DNA of 64,000 nucleotides, taken from contig NZ_CP045701.2 of NCBI RefSeq assembly GCF_009601685.2, forward strand, positions 3,162,001 to 3,226,000, read 5' to 3'. This DNA is from Pseudomonas brassicacearum (GTDB taxonomy: Bacteria; Pseudomonadota; Gammaproteobacteria; Pseudomonadales; Pseudomonadaceae). The notes below the pieces were generated by a model. That model was not told the DNA's origin and ran no database searches. It saw nothing but the letters and a program-made list of their open reading frames with translations. Positions 56,682 to 64,000 of the stretch are shown here, in pieces. Position 1 is the first letter of the stretch; the number at the start of each line of letters is the position of its first letter. The position numbers and the translations under genes are program-made.

Positions 56682-57803
56682 ATTGCGCGAAATGACCATG
56701 CGCTGAATGTCGCTGGTGCCTTCGTAGATCTGGCAGACCCGCACGTCGCGATAGATCCGCTCCAGCGGGAAGTCGTTGAGGTAACCGTAACCGCCCAGGG
56801 TTTGCAACGCCATGGAGCAGACTTTTTCAGCCATTTCCGAGGCGAACAGCTTGGCCATGGAAGCCTCCACCAGTGCCGGCTGACCGCTGTCTCGCAGGGC
56901 GGCGGCGTAGTGCACCATTTGCCGGGCCACGGCGATCTGGGTCGCCATGTCTGCCAGGCGGAACGCCACGGCCTGGTGCTCGATGATCGGCTTGCCGAAA
57001 CTTGCGCGTTCCCGGGCATAGTCCCGAGCCGCCTCGAACGCGGCGCGGGCCATGCCCACCGCCTGCGCCGCGATGCCCACCCGTCCGCCTTCCAGGTTCG
57101 CCAGGGCGATCTTGTAGCCCTCGCCCTCCTCCCCCAGGCGATTGCCCACCGGCACCTTCACCTCCTCAAAGAGGATCTGGCAGGTGTCGGACGCGTGCTG
57201 GCCAAGTTTGTCTTCGACCCGCGCCACACTGTAGCCCGGCGAATCGGTCGGCACGATGAACGCACTGATGCCACGCTTGCCGGCGCTCGGATCGGTCACC
57301 GCGAACACAATCACCACCCCGGCGTTCTGCCCGGACGTGATGAACTGCTTGCAACCGTTGAGCACGTAATGATCGCCCTCCAGGCGCGCCCGCGTCTTGA
57401 GGCTGCTGGCGTCCGAACCGGCCTGTGGCTCGGTCAGGGCGAACGCGCCGAGCATCGCGCCACTGGCCAGGGGCGTGAGGAATTTTGCCTTCTGCTCATC
57501 GTTGCCGAACTTGAGGATCGGCACGCAGCCCACCGAGTTGTGCACGCTCATGATGGTCGAGCACGCGCCGTCGCCGGCGGCGATTTCCTCCAGGGTCATC
57601 GCGTAGGCCAGGTAACCGGTGTCACAGCCACCCCACTGCTCCGGCACCAGCATGCCGAAAAAGCCCAGTTCGGCCATTTCATCGATGGCTTCCCGGGGGA
57701 AACGATGCTCGCGGTCCCATTCGGCGGCGAACGGCTTCAAGCGTTCCTGGGCGAACTGCCGGGCCATGTCGCGGATTTGTGTCTGTTCTTCAGTCGGGAG
57801 CAT
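56676..57803 (-). CDS. Acyl-CoA dehydrogenase (short/branched-chain type)
   Basis: The 375-residue FAD enzyme starts [20 protein letters not shown]. It has [18 protein letters not shown] in the middle domain and ends [16 protein letters not shown]. It lies between the thiolase (upstream) and hydratase, so a 2-methylbutyryl-CoA role in isoleucine catabolism is likely but not proved. The stop codon is within an inverted repeat. Confidence 0.92.
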   Translation of the reverse strand: MLPTEEQTQIRDMARQFAQERLKPFAAEWDREHRFPREAIDEMAELGFFGMLVPEQWGGCDTGYLAYAMTLEEIAAGDGACSTIMSVHNSVGCVPILKFGNDEQKAKFLTPLASGAMLGAFALTEPQAGSDASSLKTRARLEGDHYVLNGCKQFITSGQNAGVVIVFAVTDPSAGKRGISAFIVPTDSPGYSVARVEDKLGQHASDTCQILFEEVKVPVGNRLGEEGEGYKIALANLEGGRVGIAAQAVGMARAAFEAARDYARERASFGKPIIEHQAVAFRLADMATQIAVARQMVHYAAALRDSGQPALVEASMAKLFASEMAEKVCSMALQTLGGYGYLNDFPLERIYRDVRVCQIYEGTSDIQRMVISRNL

Positions 57804-57812
57804 GGTGATTCC

Positions 57813-59003
57813 TTAATACAGGCATTCGACGGCCATGGCCGTGGCTTCGCCGCCACCAATGCAGATCGCCGCAACGCCGCGCTTGAGACCCTTCTGGCGC
57901 AGGGCCGAGAGCAGGGTCACCAGGATCCGTGCGCCAGACGCGCCAATCGGGTGGCCCAGCGCACAGGCGCCGCCGTGGACGTTGACCTTGTCATGGGCAA
58001 TCTCCAGCTTGTCCATGGTCACCAGTCCCACCACGGCAAAGGCTTCGTTGACTTCGAACAGGTCGACTTGATCCAGCGACCAACCGGTTTTCTGCATCAG
58101 TTTCTTCACGGCGCCAATCGGTGCGGTGGGAAACAGGCCCGGGGTATCGGCAAACGCCGCATGACCGTGGATCACCGCCAGGGGCTTGAGACCACGCTGG
58201 GCCGCCTGGCTCTGGCGCATCAGCACCAGCGCCGCGGCGCCATCGGAAATGGAACTGGAATTGGCCGCCGTCACTGTGCCGCCCTCGCGGAACGCCGGCT
58301 TGAGGGAGGCGATCTTGTCGATCCGGGCCTTGGGTGGCTGCTCGTCGTGGCGCACGGTCACTTGTTCCTTGCCGACCATGACCTGCAACGGCACGATCTC
58401 GGCGTCGAAACTGCCGTCCTTGATCGCCTGCTGGGCGCGGGTGGTGGATGCAATGGCGAACGCATCCTGGGCCTCGCGACTCAAGCCATTGGCCTCGGCG
58501 CAGTCTTCGGCGAAGGTGCCCATCAGCCGACCTTTGTCGTAGGCGTCTTCCAGACCGTCGAGGAACATGTGGTCCAGCACCCGGCCATGGCCCATCCGGT
58601 AACCGCTGCGCGCACGATCGAGCAGGTACGGGGCGTTGGACATGCTTTCCATGCCGCCGGCCACAACCACTTCGGCGCTGCCGGCGATGAGCATGTCATG
58701 GGCGAGGATCGCCGCTTCCATGCCCGAGCCACACATCTTGTTGAGCGTGGTGCAGCGGGTCGATTTGTCGAGCCCGGCGCCCAGCGCGGCCTGACGCGCC
58801 GGTGCCTGGCCCTGGCCGGCGGCGAGTACGCAACCGAACAGCACTTCTTCAACCGCGTCAGGTGCGATGCCGGCTCGCTCCACGGCGGCCTTGATGGCGG
58901 CGGCACCCAGCTGGGGGGCGCTGAGGCTTTTCAGCTCGCCCTGGAAACCGCCCATGGGGGTACGGACGGCACTGACGATGACAATAGGATCGTTGGACAT
59001 CAT
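57813..59003 (-). CDS. Acetyl-CoA C-acyltransferase (thiolase)
   Basis: The 396-residue thiolase (start ATG 59003, or ATG 59000) has the acyl-binding cysteine in LNKMCGSGMEAA near 92, the catalytic histidine in GACALGHPIGASGARI near 350 and CIGGGEATAMAVE at the end. It splits 3-ketoacyl-CoA with CoA; with its neighbours the product would be acetyl-CoA plus propionyl-CoA. Confidence 0.94.
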   Translation of the reverse strand: MMSNDPIVIVSAVRTPMGGFQGELKSLSAPQLGAAAIKAAVERAGIAPDAVEEVLFGCVLAAGQGQAPARQAALGAGLDKSTRCTTLNKMCGSGMEAAILAHDMLIAGSAEVVVAGGMESMSNAPYLLDRARSGYRMGHGRVLDHMFLDGLEDAYDKGRLMGTFAEDCAEANGLSREAQDAFAIASTTRAQQAIKDGSFDAEIVPLQVMVGKEQVTVRHDEQPPKARIDKIASLKPAFREGGTVTAANSSSISDGAAALVLMRQSQAAQRGLKPLAVIHGHAAFADTPGLFPTAPIGAVKKLMQKTGWSLDQVDLFEVNEAFAVVGLVTMDKLEIAHDKVNVHGGACALGHPIGASGARILVTLLSALRQKGLKRGVAAICIGGGEATAMAVECLY

Positions 59004-59015
59004 GAATCCTCCTGA

Positions 59016-59780
59016 TTATTTGGCTGCCATGCGCAAGGCGCCGTCGAGACGGATCACCTCGCCGTTGAGCATGCTGTTCTCAATGATATGCCTGACCAGC
59101 GCCGCGTACTCGCAAGGTTTCCCAAGGCGTGGCGGAAACGGCACGCCGGCGGCCAGGGAATCGCGCACTTCCGGGCTCATGCCGGCCATCATCGGGGTCT
59201 CGAAGATCCCTGGCGCAATGGTCATCACCCGGATACCGAAGCGCGCCAGCTCACGGGCGGCCGGCAATGTCAGGCTGGCGATGGCGCCTTTGGAGGCGGC
59301 GTAAGCCGCCTGGCCGATCTGACCATCGAAAGCCGCCACCGACGCCGTATTGATGATCACCCCGCGCTCGCCGTCAGCGTTGGCCTCGGTTTCGGCAATG
59401 GCCGCAGCTGCCAGGCGCAGCAGGTTGAAGCTGCCGATCAGGTTGACGTTGATCACCTGGCTGAAACTGGCCAGCGCGTGGGGACCGTTCTTGCCGAGGA
59501 TCTTCTCGCCACGCACGATACCGGCGCAGTTCACCAGGCCATTGAGGCCACCGAACGCATCGACCGTGGCCTTCACCGCCGCTTCAGCCGCCGCTTCGCT
59601 GCTGATGTCGGCCACCACGCTTTGGCAACCCAGCTTTTGCGCCTGGGCGGCCACGGCGTCGGCGTTGAGGTCCACCAGCATCACCTTGGCGCCGGCCTTG
59701 ACCAGCATCTCGCCGGTGGCCGCGCCGAGGCCGGAAGCGCCGCCGCTGACGAGAAAAATCTTGTTGTCGATCTGCATCAT
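59016..59780 (-). CDS. SDR-family 3-hydroxyacyl-CoA dehydrogenase (HSD10-like)
   Basis: The 254-residue oxidoreductase starts at ATG 59780 after AAGGAAA. The NAD motif is [16 protein letters not shown], followed by NCAGIV, the catalytic serine in [11 protein letters not shown] and YAASKGAI with the Tyr-Lys pair. This type oxidises 2-methyl-3-hydroxybutyryl-CoA in isoleucine breakdown. It is 12 bases upstream of the thiolase. Confidence 0.9.
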   Translation of the reverse strand: MMQIDNKIFLVSGGASGLGAATGEMLVKAGAKVMLVDLNADAVAAQAQKLGCQSVVADISSEAAAEAAVKATVDAFGGLNGLVNCAGIVRGEKILGKNGPHALASFSQVINVNLIGSFNLLRLAAAAIAETEANADGERGVIINTASVAAFDGQIGQAAYAASKGAIASLTLPAARELARFGIRVMTIAPGIFETPMMAGMSPEVRDSLAAGVPFPPRLGKPCEYAALVRHIIENSMLNGEVIRLDGALRMAAK

Positions 59781-59793
59781 GGTTTCCTTGGAT

Positions 59794-61458
59794 TCAAGCT
59801 GAAACGTTCTGCGCCGCGGCCTCTTGGGCTTTGGCGATCTCCTGGTTGCGCAAGATAAAGCGCTGCAACTTGCCGCTTGGGGTTTTCGGCAAGTCGCTGA
59901 CAAATTCGATTTCACGGGGATACGCATGGGCCGCCAGGCGCTTGCGCACGTGCAGGCGCAATTCTTCGGCCAGCTCCGATGAGGCACGGAACTGCGCGCT
60001 GAGCACCACGAAGGCCTTCACCAACTCGGTGCGTTCCGGATCAGGCTTGCCGATCACCGCCGCTTCCACCACGGCCGGGTGTTCGATCAGCGCGCTTTCG
60101 ACGTCGAACGGACCGACCCGGTAGCCGGAGGTGGTAATCACGTCATCGCTGCGGCCCACGAAACTGATGCTGCCGTCCGGGTTCAGCTCCACGGTGTCGC
60201 CGCTCAAGTAGTAGTCACCGACGAAGGCCTTGGTCGGCCCGCCTTCGTAACCGGCGAACCAGCACATGGGCGACTGGCTGCGGTCCAGCGCGAGAATGCC
60301 CGGCTGGCCCACGCCCAGCTCGCGCTGATTTTCATCCAACACCACGATCCGATGACCCGGCGAGGCGAAACCGGCCGCGCCCAGGTGCACCGGGTGTTCC
60401 AGCCCATGGTGGTTGCACAGCACCATGCCCAGTTCGGTCTGGCCGTAATGGTCGTGAATCACCACTTCCAGGTTATCGGCGAACCAACGGATCACTTCCG
60501 GGTTCAACGGCTCACCGGCGCTGCTGACGATGCGCAGCTTGCCCTTGATCGAGCGGGCAAACTGCTCGCCACCGGCAATCAACAGGCGATAGGCCGTGGG
60601 CGAGCCGGTCAGGTTGGTGATGCCGTATTTGTTGATGACCCGGCAGGTGCTTTCCAGGGTAAACGGGCCATCGTAGAAGGTAATCGGATGCCCCATGGCC
60701 AACGGCCCGGTCACGCCGAAATAGATGCCGTAGGCCCAACCCGGGTCGGCGACGTTCCAGAAGGCGTCTTCAGGGCGCAGGTCTACCGCGTCACGGGTAT
60801 AGCTCTGGAACGCAACGATGGCTTTGAGCGGTACCGACAGCGCCTTGGCAGGTCCCGTGGTGCCGGAGGTGAACATCAGCAGGAACGGGTCTTCGCCGGT
60901 GAGCATCAGCGGTTCGCACTGGCTGGAGTGGTTCGCCACCTCGGCCCAGAAACTGTAGTCGCCGCGCACGATGCCCTGGCCCTTTTCGCCGCCGACCGTG
61001 ACGATGGTGGGGCAATCGGCGACTTCGTCGAGCTTGGGGCGGTTGACCGCATCGGTGACGACCACGCGTGCCCCCGAGCTGCCCAGGCGGTGCTCGATGG
61101 CCTTGGGCCCGAACGCGGTGAACAGCGGCTGATACACCGCCCCAATGCGCCAGGTGGCGAGCACCACGATCAACAGTTCAGCGGTGCGCGGCAGCAGGCC
61201 GGCCACTTTGTCGCCCTTGCCGACGCCTTGGGCGCGCAGGAAATTGGCGAACCGCGCGGCGTTGTCCTGCAGGTCACGGTAAGTCCAGGTTGCCTCGCTG
61301 CCGTCACGGCCCTCCCAGAACAAGGCGATGCGGCCCGGCAATGCATGCCGGTCGCAACACTCGACACAGGCATTGAGCGCCTCGAGCGAGCCGTGCAGCG
61401 CGGCGTTGACGGTGTGTTGGTAATCGAACTGTGACGTGGCGGACGAATAATCGCGCAT
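59794..61458 (-). CDS. AMP-binding acyl-CoA synthetase
   Basis: The 554-residue ligase starts at ATG 61458. The ATP loop is [18 protein letters not shown] near 192, with the middle motif YGQTELGM near 345, [20 protein letters not shown] near 448 and the C-terminal catalytic lysine in [10 protein letters not shown] near 527. It is the first gene of the operon and activates a short or branched acid to its CoA ester. Context suggests branched-chain acids. Confidence 0.92.
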   Translation of the reverse strand: MRDYSSATSQFDYQHTVNAALHGSLEALNACVECCDRHALPGRIALFWEGRDGSEATWTYRDLQDNAARFANFLRAQGVGKGDKVAGLLPRTAELLIVVLATWRIGAVYQPLFTAFGPKAIEHRLGSSGARVVVTDAVNRPKLDEVADCPTIVTVGGEKGQGIVRGDYSFWAEVANHSSQCEPLMLTGEDPFLLMFTSGTTGPAKALSVPLKAIVAFQSYTRDAVDLRPEDAFWNVADPGWAYGIYFGVTGPLAMGHPITFYDGPFTLESTCRVINKYGITNLTGSPTAYRLLIAGGEQFARSIKGKLRIVSSAGEPLNPEVIRWFADNLEVVIHDHYGQTELGMVLCNHHGLEHPVHLGAAGFASPGHRIVVLDENQRELGVGQPGILALDRSQSPMCWFAGYEGGPTKAFVGDYYLSGDTVELNPDGSISFVGRSDDVITTSGYRVGPFDVESALIEHPAVVEAAVIGKPDPERTELVKAFVVLSAQFRASSELAEELRLHVRKRLAAHAYPREIEFVSDLPKTPSGKLQRFILRNQEIAKAQEAAAQNVSA

Positions 61459-61611
61459 GACCAGAATCCCTCTGTACTTTTTATTGGTTGGGGGAACCGT
61501 GAATAGCAGGCAAATACTCGCGCCGAAGGGTTGTGGCGGCAATGGTCAAAGCTTTCAAGTTGCTTGACTGGTTTGGCCATGGTTTAGGGATGTGGTGTTC
61601 TTTTAGCGCTT

Positions 61612-61703
61612 ATCGCGAGCAAGCCCGCTCCCACAGGGGATTTGTGGCGGACTTCGACTTTGTGATCGTCCAAGCCTCTGTGGGCGCGAACTTGCTCGCG
61701 ATG
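61612..61703. repeat. REP pair upstream of the acyl-CoA synthetase operon
   Basis: ATCGCGAGCAAGCCCGCTCC (61612-61636) and CTCTGTGGGCGCGAACTTGC, then TCGCGAT (61677-61703) are opposite-facing REP units. They sit between the synthetase start and the end of the glycosyltransferase gene; 61459-61718 otherwise shows no gene. Confidence 0.75.
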
Positions 61704-61718
61704 GCGGTGGTTCAGCCG

Positions 61719-63281
61719 CTACAAGGGCTGCTTCCAGGCAAATGAATAAACCTTCTCCGGCACCGGCGACTGGCAGCGCTGGTTATCCGCGTCAGCCCCC
61801 ACGAGGAACCACTCGGCCCTTGAGGTATTGCCGACCCGGCGCGCTTTTTGTGGGTCGTAACAGCGGGCCAGGTCCCGGGAGGGCACCAAGGCGAAGGCCT
61901 GCGGGTGGCTGCGCAGCCAAGTGGCGGATTGTTCCAGGGTGTTGCCGTTATGAAAGCCGAAATGCACGATCGGTTGCTGGGCGAACAGCCAATGGCCCTC
62001 ACGCCACCCCACGAGCACCAACTCGGCATTTGAAGTCAGCCGCGCGACATCACGCATCAAGGTCTGGTGAGGGTTGACGCCTTCCCGGTGGGGCTCGACG
62101 AAGCCGCGTACCAGCCAGGCGCACAACCACACGGACGTCAATGTCGCGAATACCACCCTGCCCTTCGGCCGCCGGCCAAACCAGCGGCGCAGCATCCACG
62201 GCACAAGCGGCGCCACCAGCAGAATCAACGCGGGTAACGCGGGAAAGATGTACAGCTTGCGCTTGCCGCTGCTCAGGCTAAAGAACACCAACACCAACAG
62301 CACCCAACCGAGCAGTACCAACACCCGACCGTCGTGCTTGAGCAGTTGTTTGCGCCAGGCCGGCACCAGCCAGGGAAGCATGAACACAATCGGCAGCCAG
62401 TACTTGGGAATCACCTGGACGAAGAAATACCAGAAAGGTTCGCGGTGTTCCCATGCGTTGGCATAACGCCCGGCCGTCTGCTTGAACAGGATTTCCTGGG
62501 CGTATGCCAGGCTGTCGGGGCTGCCCTGCCAGACAATCACCAGCAAAGGCCCCAGCCATAACGCGATGGCGGCCAACGCGACAACCAGGCCCAGCCACCA
62601 GCGTCCTGCCTGGCCAGGCATTGCCACCACCCCTTTCCAACCTTTGCGCAGCGCATAGGCGTAGGGAATGAGCAGTAGCACCGGCAGAAAACCCACGCCT
62701 TTGCTGATGATCCCCAACCCCATCGCCGCACAAGCCACGTAGTACCAACGCCAGGCCGGGCCGAGCAACACGTGCCGGCACAAGCCATAGATTCCCAGGA
62801 TGGTCCAGAGCGCAAGGAAACCATCGATCTGCCCGGTACGCAGGATGCTGTAGGTCTGGTAGGTGGCGAGAAACAACAGCGCCGCGATCACCCCCACGCG
62901 CCGTCCCCACAAGCGTCGGCCCAGGTCATACAAACACGCAGTGGTGACGGCACCGGCCAGCAGCGCGGGCAAGTACAGGGCAACTTTGGGCAGGTGGGTC
63001 AGTTGCACGAACAGGGCCACGGTCCACATGAACAGCGGTGGTTTGTCGGCGTAGATTTCACCGGCGCGATGGGGAATGAACCATGAGCCGTTCTGCAGCA
63101 TCTCCAGGGCAACGCCGAGGAAACGCTCCTCATCGACGTTCATCGGTTGGCGCCAGCCAAGGCCGGCACCGACCATGATCAAGGCCAATACCACAAACGC
63201 CAGGAGCTCGAGCCGCGAGGAAGATAATCGTATCCGCACCGTCTCAGCCCTTCTCTGCCAGTTCGCGTTTTTGCTGCTCAT
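61719..63281 (-). CDS. ArnT-like lipid-linked sugar glycosyltransferase (GT39/83)
   Basis: The 520-residue membrane protein has about 12 helices. The first periplasmic loop carries NVDEERFLGVALEML, the conserved acidic pair of PMT/ArnT enzymes, and YADKPPLFMW follows. It would move a sugar from a polyprenyl carrier to lipid A or another acceptor in the periplasm. Start ATG 63281 overlaps the upstream gene by 38 bases; a GTG at 63239 removes the overlap and is possible. Confidence 0.88.
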   Translation of the reverse strand: MSSKNANWQRRAETVRIRLSSSRLELLAFVVLALIMVGAGLGWRQPMNVDEERFLGVALEMLQNGSWFIPHRAGEIYADKPPLFMWTVALFVQLTHLPKVALYLPALLAGAVTTACLYDLGRRLWGRRVGVIAALLFLATYQTYSILRTGQIDGFLALWTILGIYGLCRHVLLGPAWRWYYVACAAMGLGIISKGVGFLPVLLLIPYAYALRKGWKGVVAMPGQAGRWWLGLVVALAAIALWLGPLLVIVWQGSPDSLAYAQEILFKQTAGRYANAWEHREPFWYFFVQVIPKYWLPIVFMLPWLVPAWRKQLLKHDGRVLVLLGWVLLVLVFFSLSSGKRKLYIFPALPALILLVAPLVPWMLRRWFGRRPKGRVVFATLTSVWLCAWLVRGFVEPHREGVNPHQTLMRDVARLTSNAELVLVGWREGHWLFAQQPIVHFGFHNGNTLEQSATWLRSHPQAFALVPSRDLARCYDPQKARRVGNTSRAEWFLVGADADNQRCQSPVPEKVYSFAWKQPL

Positions 63282-63537
63282 GATGCTTGGCGATCAACTG
63301 CAAGTTGCGCAGGTAAACGATAAAACCGAAGGACTGGCCGACGATGAACACAGGGTCTTCGCGGTAGATGGCATAGGCCAGCAACAGCGAGCTACCGATG
63401 ATGCTCAGGTACCAGAAGCCAACGGGAATCATGCTGCGCTTCTTGTACTCGCTATACAGCCATTGCAGGGCAAAACGCCCGGTGAACGCCAATTGCCCCG
63501 CGAAACCAACGACCAGCCACAACGTTTCTCTGCCCAT
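63244..63537 (-). CDS. Lipid A biosynthesis N-terminal domain protein
   Basis: The 97-residue protein has three hydrophobic helices with the LAB_N pattern: FAGQLAFTGRFALQWLYSEY, then MIPVGFWYLSIIGSSLLLAY and FGFIVYLRNLQL. These stand-alone proteins occur with GT2 and ArnT-like enzymes in lipid modification operons and may help flip or handle lipid-linked sugars. It is placed between those two genes here. Confidence 0.9.
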   Translation of the reverse strand: MGRETLWLVVGFAGQLAFTGRFALQWLYSEYKKRSMIPVGFWYLSIIGSSLLLAYAIYREDPVFIVGQSFGFIVYLRNLQLIAKHHEQQKRELAEKG

Positions 63538-63538
63538 C

Positions 63539-64000
63539 TCAGACCTCGGTTTCTTGTGCGTTGACGTCCAGGCGGGTGCGCTTGATCAGCCACCACACCC
63601 CGAATAGATCGACAATGCCCACCAGCGCCCGGTCCAGGTTGCCGTAGTTGGACACCCCGGCCCCGCGCTCACGGTGATTGACCGGCTGAACCAGCATCCG
63701 GCCGTTGTGACGACGGATCAGCGCCGGAATGAAACGATGCATATGATCGAAATACGGCAGGCGCAGAAACGCCTCGCGCTCGATCAATTTGATGCCGCAG
63801 CCGGTATCGGGCGTCTGGTCCTTGAGCAGGCTGGCGCGCAGTTTGTTGGCAAATCGCGAGGCCCAACGCTTGCTCGCCGTGTCCCGGCGATTGACGCGAT
63901 GCCCCGCCACCAGCTTGACGCCTGCGGGTGTGCCTTCGGAGCCACGCACCAGGTCGAGCATTTTCGGCAAGTCGGCCGGGTCGTTCTGACCGTCGCCGTC
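63539..64000 (-). CDS. Family 2 glycosyltransferase (polyprenyl-phosphate sugar transferase), 5' end outside window
   Basis: The gene is open at the right edge; the edge sequence reads DGDGQNDPADLPKML, the acidic DGDXQ-type motif of dolichol-phosphate mannose synthases. The visible 153 residues include TPDTGCGIKLIEREAF, then HRFIPALIRRHNG and NHRERGAGVSNYG. It would load a sugar on a polyprenyl carrier for the ArnT-like enzyme. Only one base separates its stop from the LAB_N start. Confidence 0.9.
   Translation of the reverse strand, partial: DGDGQNDPADLPKMLDLVRGSEGTPAGVKLVAGHRVNRRDTASKRWASRFANKLRASLLKDQTPDTGCGIKLIEREAFLRLPYFDHMHRFIPALIRRHNGRMLVQPVNHRERGAGVSNYGNLDRALVGIVDLFGVWWLIKRTRLDVNAQETEV

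Noticed and set aside
60079..61434. A 451-codon plus-strand frame opposite the acyl-CoA synthetase
   Set aside because: The synthetase motifs on the minus strand are clear; the opposite frame has no recognisable protein.

Overview
The window looks like a chromosome segment of a fluorescent-group Pseudomonas. The grounds are an arcDABC operon behind an Anr-type box, an OprD porin, REP repeats of the type carrying GTGGGAGC and TTGCCCGCGAT, branched-chain acyl-CoA catabolic genes, and high-GC codon use in the core. No rRNA, tRNA, integrase or CRISPR array was seen.

Positions 1 to about 22,400 form an accessory island of probable anti-phage genes mixed with insertion sequences. It opens with the 3' part of a large unrecognised gene, a tightly coupled 130-residue gene and an AT-rich gene for a small membrane-anchored protein. 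An IS66-family element (3999-8936) follows, with a second IS66-family element (4042-6917) nested inside it. Both have inverted ends and perfect 8-bp target duplications. The inner element carries an extra non-transposase gene between two copies of its left end. After a decayed IS3-type remnant come a UvrD-like helicase and an OLD-type ATPase/TOPRIM nuclease (class 2 OLD, Gabija-like), read leftwards. A 1,356-residue membrane KAP NTPase diverges from them, and an ApeA-like HEPN protein lies downstream. The island ends in a defective IS21 element and two gene fossils.

Positions 22,700-42,240 carry the arginine deiminase pathway (arcDABC plus a small conserved gene), a CPA1 Na+/H+ antiporter, a tripartite RND efflux operon, an AI-2E family permease and a small potassium-channel-like protein. 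They also carry a PLP basic amino-acid decarboxylase with a PotE-like antiporter and a periplasmic binding protein. Together these suggest anaerobic and acid-stress amino-acid metabolism and pH or ion homeostasis.

Positions 42,600-53,100 hold a TerC/CBS membrane protein, a methyltransferase, a histidine phosphatase and an OprD-type porin. Two closely paralogous LysR regulators then bracket a DUF1445 hydro-lyase and a SnoaL-like protein. UDP-glucose dehydrogenase and an HPP-family protein follow, the latter behind a leader with a terminator-like hairpin.

Positions 53,250-61,460 hold two facing groups of branched-chain acyl-CoA genes: 3-hydroxyisobutyryl-CoA hydrolase with an acyl-CoA dehydrogenase on the plus strand, and acyl-CoA synthetase, SDR dehydrogenase, thiolase, acyl-CoA dehydrogenase and enoyl-CoA hydratase on the minus strand. 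The right edge (61,719-64,000) is a minus-strand lipid glycosylation operon, cut by the window end. All functions are read from sequence motifs and family knowledge; no database search was run.
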